This document shows positions 60,944 to 64,000 of a DNA stretch of 64,000 nucleotides, one piece after another. The DNA is taken from contig NZ_CP095043.1 in the NCBI RefSeq assembly GCF_022919175.1, positions 3,162,001-3,226,000 on the forward strand. The letters are read 5' to 3'. The notes below the pieces were generated by a model. The model worked only from the letters and a program-made list of their open reading frames with translations, searched no databases and was not told where the DNA came from. The translations under genes and the position numbers were made by a program. Every line of letters begins with the position of its first letter. Positions within the stretch are counted from its first letter, which is position 1. The DNA comes from Leucobacter rhizosphaerae. GTDB lineage: Bacteria > Actinomycetota > Actinomycetes > Actinomycetales > Microbacteriaceae.

Positions 60944-61135
60944 ATGAGCGAGCGCACCGACACCACTCCCGCCGCAGCCGAGACCACGGCCCCTGCGACC
61001 GGGTTCGTCACCGACCCCGCCGCCGGCCTCGGCTCTGCGGCGGCCTTCGCGAGCGCGGAGAGCCAGGAGATCCTGAACCTGCTGAACGACTCGCAGGGCG
61101 GCTCCTGCTGCGGGGGGAGCTGCTGCAGCGCCTGA
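60944..61135 (+). CDS. 63-residue protein with CC-rich tail
   Basis: This short protein has a Thr/Ala-rich N-terminal part, a helical part SAESQEILNLLNDSQ, and a C-terminal tail GGSCCGGSCCSA with four cysteines in two CC pairs. It is preceded by GAAAGGCACCCC and ATG 60944. It is 40 bases after the DsbA-like gene, so it is probably cotranscribed with it. A metal-binding, redox or peptide-precursor role are all possible. I do not recognise the family; no maturation enzyme other than the DsbA-type protein lies nearby. Confidence 0.65.
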   Translation: MSERTDTTPAAAETTAPATGFVTDPAAGLGSAAAFASAESQEILNLLNDSQGGSCCGGSCCSA

Positions 61136-61144
61136 TCGGCTCCG

Positions 61145-63085
61145 CTACTTCGGCAGGTCGGTGCAGTTCGGGGTCGGCGCAGAGCCGTTCCACCGGTCGA
61201 GCGTCCACGACACGATCTCGGGCGTGAGCGGCGAATCGGCGTCGACGAGCGTGTTGTGGCTGAGACCGGGGAAGGTCCGGTAGTCGATCGGCACGCCGGC
61301 CTCGCAGCGCGCCTCCACCCAGTCGTGCTGGAGCTGCGGCTTCACGAGCGGATCGGCGAGCCCCTGCGCGACCATCACGGGCGCGGGGAATGGGCCCGTC
61401 GGGGTCTGCGCCTTGAGCGTCGTGCCGAACGGGCCGTCGAGCACCTCGTCGGGGAAGACCTGGTTCGGGATCTGCGTGCCGGTCAGGATCGCCGAGAGTG
61501 CGTCCTTGCCGTTGAAGCAGAGCTGCTCGATCCGCTCGACGCCGCCCGCGGAGCCCGGGGTCAACTGAGACTCCAGCTCGAGCTCCGGGAAGATGTCGTT
61601 CCAGGTCGATGCGATGTACGCGGAGACGGTCTTGCCCGGGGCGTCGTTTTTGTCGGCCTCGGCCAGCCCGTAGAGGTCGGCGGCCGGAGCGAACGCAGCG
61701 ATCCCCAGGACGGACAGCTCAGGGGCGTACGACTCGGCGACCTGCCCGGTCCAGAGCGCACCCTGGCCGCCCTGCGAGTGGCCCCACACGACGGTGTCGG
61801 TGGTGGTGGAGATCTCGTCGAACCGCTGCACCGCGCGTGAGGCGTCGAGCACGTTGCGCGCCTCGGCGTCGCCGATCAGGTAGGGGTGGGGGCCGGCCGT
61901 GCCGAGTCCGATGTAGTCCGAGATGACCGCGACCCAGCCGTGTTTCGTCACCATGTCGGCGAGGGCCGTTCCCGCGCCGTCGGCGAAGGGAGTCGCACTC
62001 ATCGACGGGGCGCACTTCGGTTCGACACCCGTGGTGCCGTGGGCGACCGTGAGGAGCGGCAGGGGAGCGGATCCCGCGGCCCCCTCGCTCGGCGCGATGA
62101 CCGTGCCGCTCGAGATCGCGGGGCTGCCGTCGGGGTGCGTGGTCGTGTAGAGGATCTTCCAGGCGCGGGCGCCGGCCGGCACCCCGGTGGTGAGGGGCTC
62201 GCTGCGGATCAGCTGCCCGGGGGAGTCGGGCACCTCGGCGGGCGCCGTGTAGAACGCGCCGGGGGCCGGCAGCGGGACGCCGCCGAGGATCGAGCCGCTG
62301 CCGTAGGCGAGCAGCACGGCGAGCACCAGCGAGACGGCGGCACCGGCCGTGCGCGCCCAGCGGGCGAGACGGCCGCGGTGCGGTGCACGGTCCGCGGGCG
62401 TGTGGTCCGCGGATGCGCGGTCCGTGGGTGCCCCGGTCGATGCGGTGCCGTCGCCGTGGCGGAGCGCGGCGCGGTGACGGCGCCACCGCACGAGCGTCGT
62501 GACCAGCAGCTGCAGCCCGAAGAAGACGAACCAGGCTCCGACGCTCAGGCGGAACACCACGAGCGTGAGCACCGGCCACGAGAAGGTGACGACGCCGACG
62601 ATGATCGTCGCGGCGGCGCCGATGAGGGCGGCGACCCGCTGATCCGCCGACCCGCGGATCGCACGGACCGCGGAGGTGACGCCGTGGACGATCAGTCCCG
62701 CACCGACGAGGAACGCGAGCCAGGGAGCCCCGGCGTCGGGCCAGAGGGCGATGACCGCACCGATCGCCACGCTCGCGGCCGCGACCGCGCCGCGGAGCAG
62801 GGTGCGACGGGTCGCGCGCGGTGCTTCGGCGGCTCCGGGGTCACCGGATCCCGACGCCGAAGCCGATCCGGGTCCCGAGTCCGGTCCCGAGTCCGCCGGA
62901 GCCTCGACATCGACCGGCACCACGAGCGCGGCGATCCCGAGCAGCGCGATCCCGACGCCGGTGATGACCGCGATGGTCTGCACGGGCAGCGCGGCGACGA
63001 TGAGCAGCACGCCGACCGCGAGCGCCGCCAGGCCCACGACGATCGAGAGCGGGGCGCCCCAGCGCGCCCGAGTGTGATGTCGCAC
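61145..63085 (-). CDS. Membrane-anchored secretory-lipase fusion
   Basis: This 646-residue protein has a membrane N-terminal part (residues about 1-260) with seven or so hydrophobic segments that look like DUF308/HdeD-type modules (LSIVVGLAALAVGVLLIVAA, AWFVFFGLQLLVTTLV). The lipase domain follows (about 270-646) with VAHGTTGVEPKC, the elbow VVWGHSQGGQGALWTG, VMVAQGLADPLVKP and PGLSHNTLVD providing the Ser-Asp-His set. It is a longer paralogue of the lipase at 16595-17908. It is convergent with the CC-rich gene with only 9 bases between stops. Confidence 0.82.
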   Translation of the reverse strand: MRHHTRARWGAPLSIVVGLAALAVGVLLIVAALPVQTIAVITGVGIALLGIAALVVPVDVEAPADSGPDSGPGSASASGSGDPGAAEAPRATRRTLLRGAVAAASVAIGAVIALWPDAGAPWLAFLVGAGLIVHGVTSAVRAIRGSADQRVAALIGAAATIIVGVVTFSWPVLTLVVFRLSVGAWFVFFGLQLLVTTLVRWRRHRAALRHGDGTASTGAPTDRASADHTPADRAPHRGRLARWARTAGAAVSLVLAVLLAYGSGSILGGVPLPAPGAFYTAPAEVPDSPGQLIRSEPLTTGVPAGARAWKILYTTTHPDGSPAISSGTVIAPSEGAAGSAPLPLLTVAHGTTGVEPKCAPSMSATPFADGAGTALADMVTKHGWVAVISDYIGLGTAGPHPYLIGDAEARNVLDASRAVQRFDEISTTTDTVVWGHSQGGQGALWTGQVAESYAPELSVLGIAAFAPAADLYGLAEADKNDAPGKTVSAYIASTWNDIFPELELESQLTPGSAGGVERIEQLCFNGKDALSAILTGTQIPNQVFPDEVLDGPFGTTLKAQTPTGPFPAPVMVAQGLADPLVKPQLQHDWVEARCEAGVPIDYRTFPGLSHNTLVDADSPLTPEIVSWTLDRWNGSAPTPNCTDLPK

Positions 63086-63138
63086 GGATGTCCCCCTCGC
63101 AGCCTCGCCTCAGCCTAGCGAGTGGGGGCGCGCCGCGG

Positions 63139-64000
63139 CTACTTCCCGAACAGGCCGTCTCCGTAGGTCGTGAGCACCTTGTAGGCCGCCGCGAACGTCT
63201 TCGGTGGGTCCGCCTTCTCCGCCGCGGTGCCGTACAGCTCGATGAGGAGCCCGATCAGGCCGCGCGCCGGCGGGCTCAGGGGGCGGTCCGGGAACGCGTC
63301 GGCCGGGTGCGGTCCCGCCTCCGGGTTCGGCGGCACGTAGGCGGGGGAGGTCTGCGGCCAGTCGGCGATGTGGCGCGGCACCTTCCGGTTGAACGAGTCG
63401 AACAGCGTCGGAGCGCCGTGGTCGCGGCGCGTGAGCGACTCGATCCCGAACCGCTCAGAGAGGGTCGAGGCGAGCGAGCCGTGGTGCATGCGGTGGGTGA
63501 ACACCGTGCCCCGCTCGACGTGCGCCGACACGAGGACCGCGGGCACCCGGCATCCGAGGCGGTCGAACGTGAAGCCCATCTCGCCGGCACCGCTGTCGTC
63601 GGGCGGCGTCGCGGCGGGCGGGGGCACGTGGTCGTAGGTGCCGCCGTGCTCGTCGAACGTGATGAGCAGCGCCGTGTTGAGGTAATTGGAGCCGTGCTCG
63701 GAGGTCGAGGTGCGGATCGCCGAGTAGATCTCGTGGATCAGCGCGTCGCCCGCGCGCACGTCGGAGACCGCGCCGTTGAACACCTCCTCGCCGTCGATCT
63801 CGCCCTCGCGGACGACGCCGACCGGCGGGTGGAAGTCGTTGTGGTTGAAGATCATGCGCGGCTCGACGAAGGCGTAGTCGGGCAGCGTGCCGTTCTCGAC
63901 GTCCGTGTGGAACTGCGCCATCGTCGCGAAGCGCTCGGTCTTCCAGTACTTCCGGAGCACCGGGGCGTGGATGAACCCGGTGAAGGAGACGAGCTGCATC
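63139..64000 (-). CDS. Phosphoesterase family protein, partial
   Basis: The C-terminal 286 residues of a phospholipase C/acid phosphatase-type protein (PF04185) are present; the N-terminal part lies beyond the window end, and the first visible Met is internal. Typical features include VEPRMIFNHNDFHPP, ALLITFDEHGGTYDHVPPP and RLGCRVPAVLVSAHVERGTVF. Related proteins hydrolyse phospholipids or phosphate esters outside the cell. It is followed by the lipase fusion on the same strand, 53 bases later. Confidence 0.85.
   Translation of the reverse strand, partial: MQLVSFTGFIHAPVLRKYWKTERFATMAQFHTDVENGTLPDYAFVEPRMIFNHNDFHPPVGVVREGEIDGEEVFNGAVSDVRAGDALIHEIYSAIRTSTSEHGSNYLNTALLITFDEHGGTYDHVPPPAATPPDDSGAGEMGFTFDRLGCRVPAVLVSAHVERGTVFTHRMHHGSLASTLSERFGIESLTRRDHGAPTLFDSFNRKVPRHIADWPQTSPAYVPPNPEAGPHPADAFPDRPLSPPARGLIGLLIELYGTAAEKADPPKTFAAAYKVLTTYGDGLFGK

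Overview
The window is a high-GC actinobacterial chromosome segment. Gene order and protein style point to the family Microbacteriaceae, perhaps Leucobacter (inferred from lysA-hom-thrB-rho-prfA-prmC-tsaC-rfe-atp synteny, DUF7882 and DUF11 proteins, LSxTG sorting signals and frequent GTG starts; the genus is a guess).

Region 1, about 1-21.3 kb, is accessory. It holds a PAS-GGDEF-EAL cyclic-di-GMP gene with a frameshift, an SDR/DUF2867 protein, a leucine-rich-repeat surface protein with a second frameshift, a lipoprotein, a DUF7882 protein, an NTF2-like protein, a chromate transporter, a VIT-type transporter and a DUF11 surface protein. An arsenic operon follows (acr3, an arsR-arsC fusion, arsC), then a secreted lipase. 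Next is a sulfur-stress cassette: a CsoR/CstR-type repressor, twin palindromic operators, a 38-residue Cys-rich protein and a persulfide dioxygenase-rhodanese fusion. A PAP2 phosphatase ends the region.

Region 2, about 21.5-53.4 kb, is mostly core. It has a DUF2993 protein, argS divergent from tRNA-Arg(CCG), a PucR regulator divergent from an alcohol dehydrogenase and an APC permease, then the coupled run lysA-hom-thrB followed by rho and prfA. An acetyltransferase, an MFS carrier and the cysK-cysE pair come next. Then prmC, a Sua5/TsaC protein, an MraY-family transferase, an AtpI-like protein and the complete F1Fo ATP synthase operon atpBEFHAGDC. A PfkB kinase, YaaA and a PP2C phosphatase follow.

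Region 3, about 53.4-64 kb, has gabT, an OsmC protein, metG-tatD-rsmA-ispE, a DsbA/FrnE-type oxidoreductase with a tiny CC-rich protein, a membrane-lipase fusion and a phosphoesterase cut by the window end.

The most striking observation is the gene at the normal rho locus. It keeps the Rho RNA-binding domain and the overall ATPase fold, but it has lost the Walker A glycine and lysine, the catalytic glutamate, the glycines of the Q-loop and the arginine finger. It looks like a catalytically dead Rho. Other points of interest are two single-base homopolymer frameshifts, a two-locus palindromic repeat family, several long hairpins without T-tracts at gene ends, and the Cys-rich small proteins.
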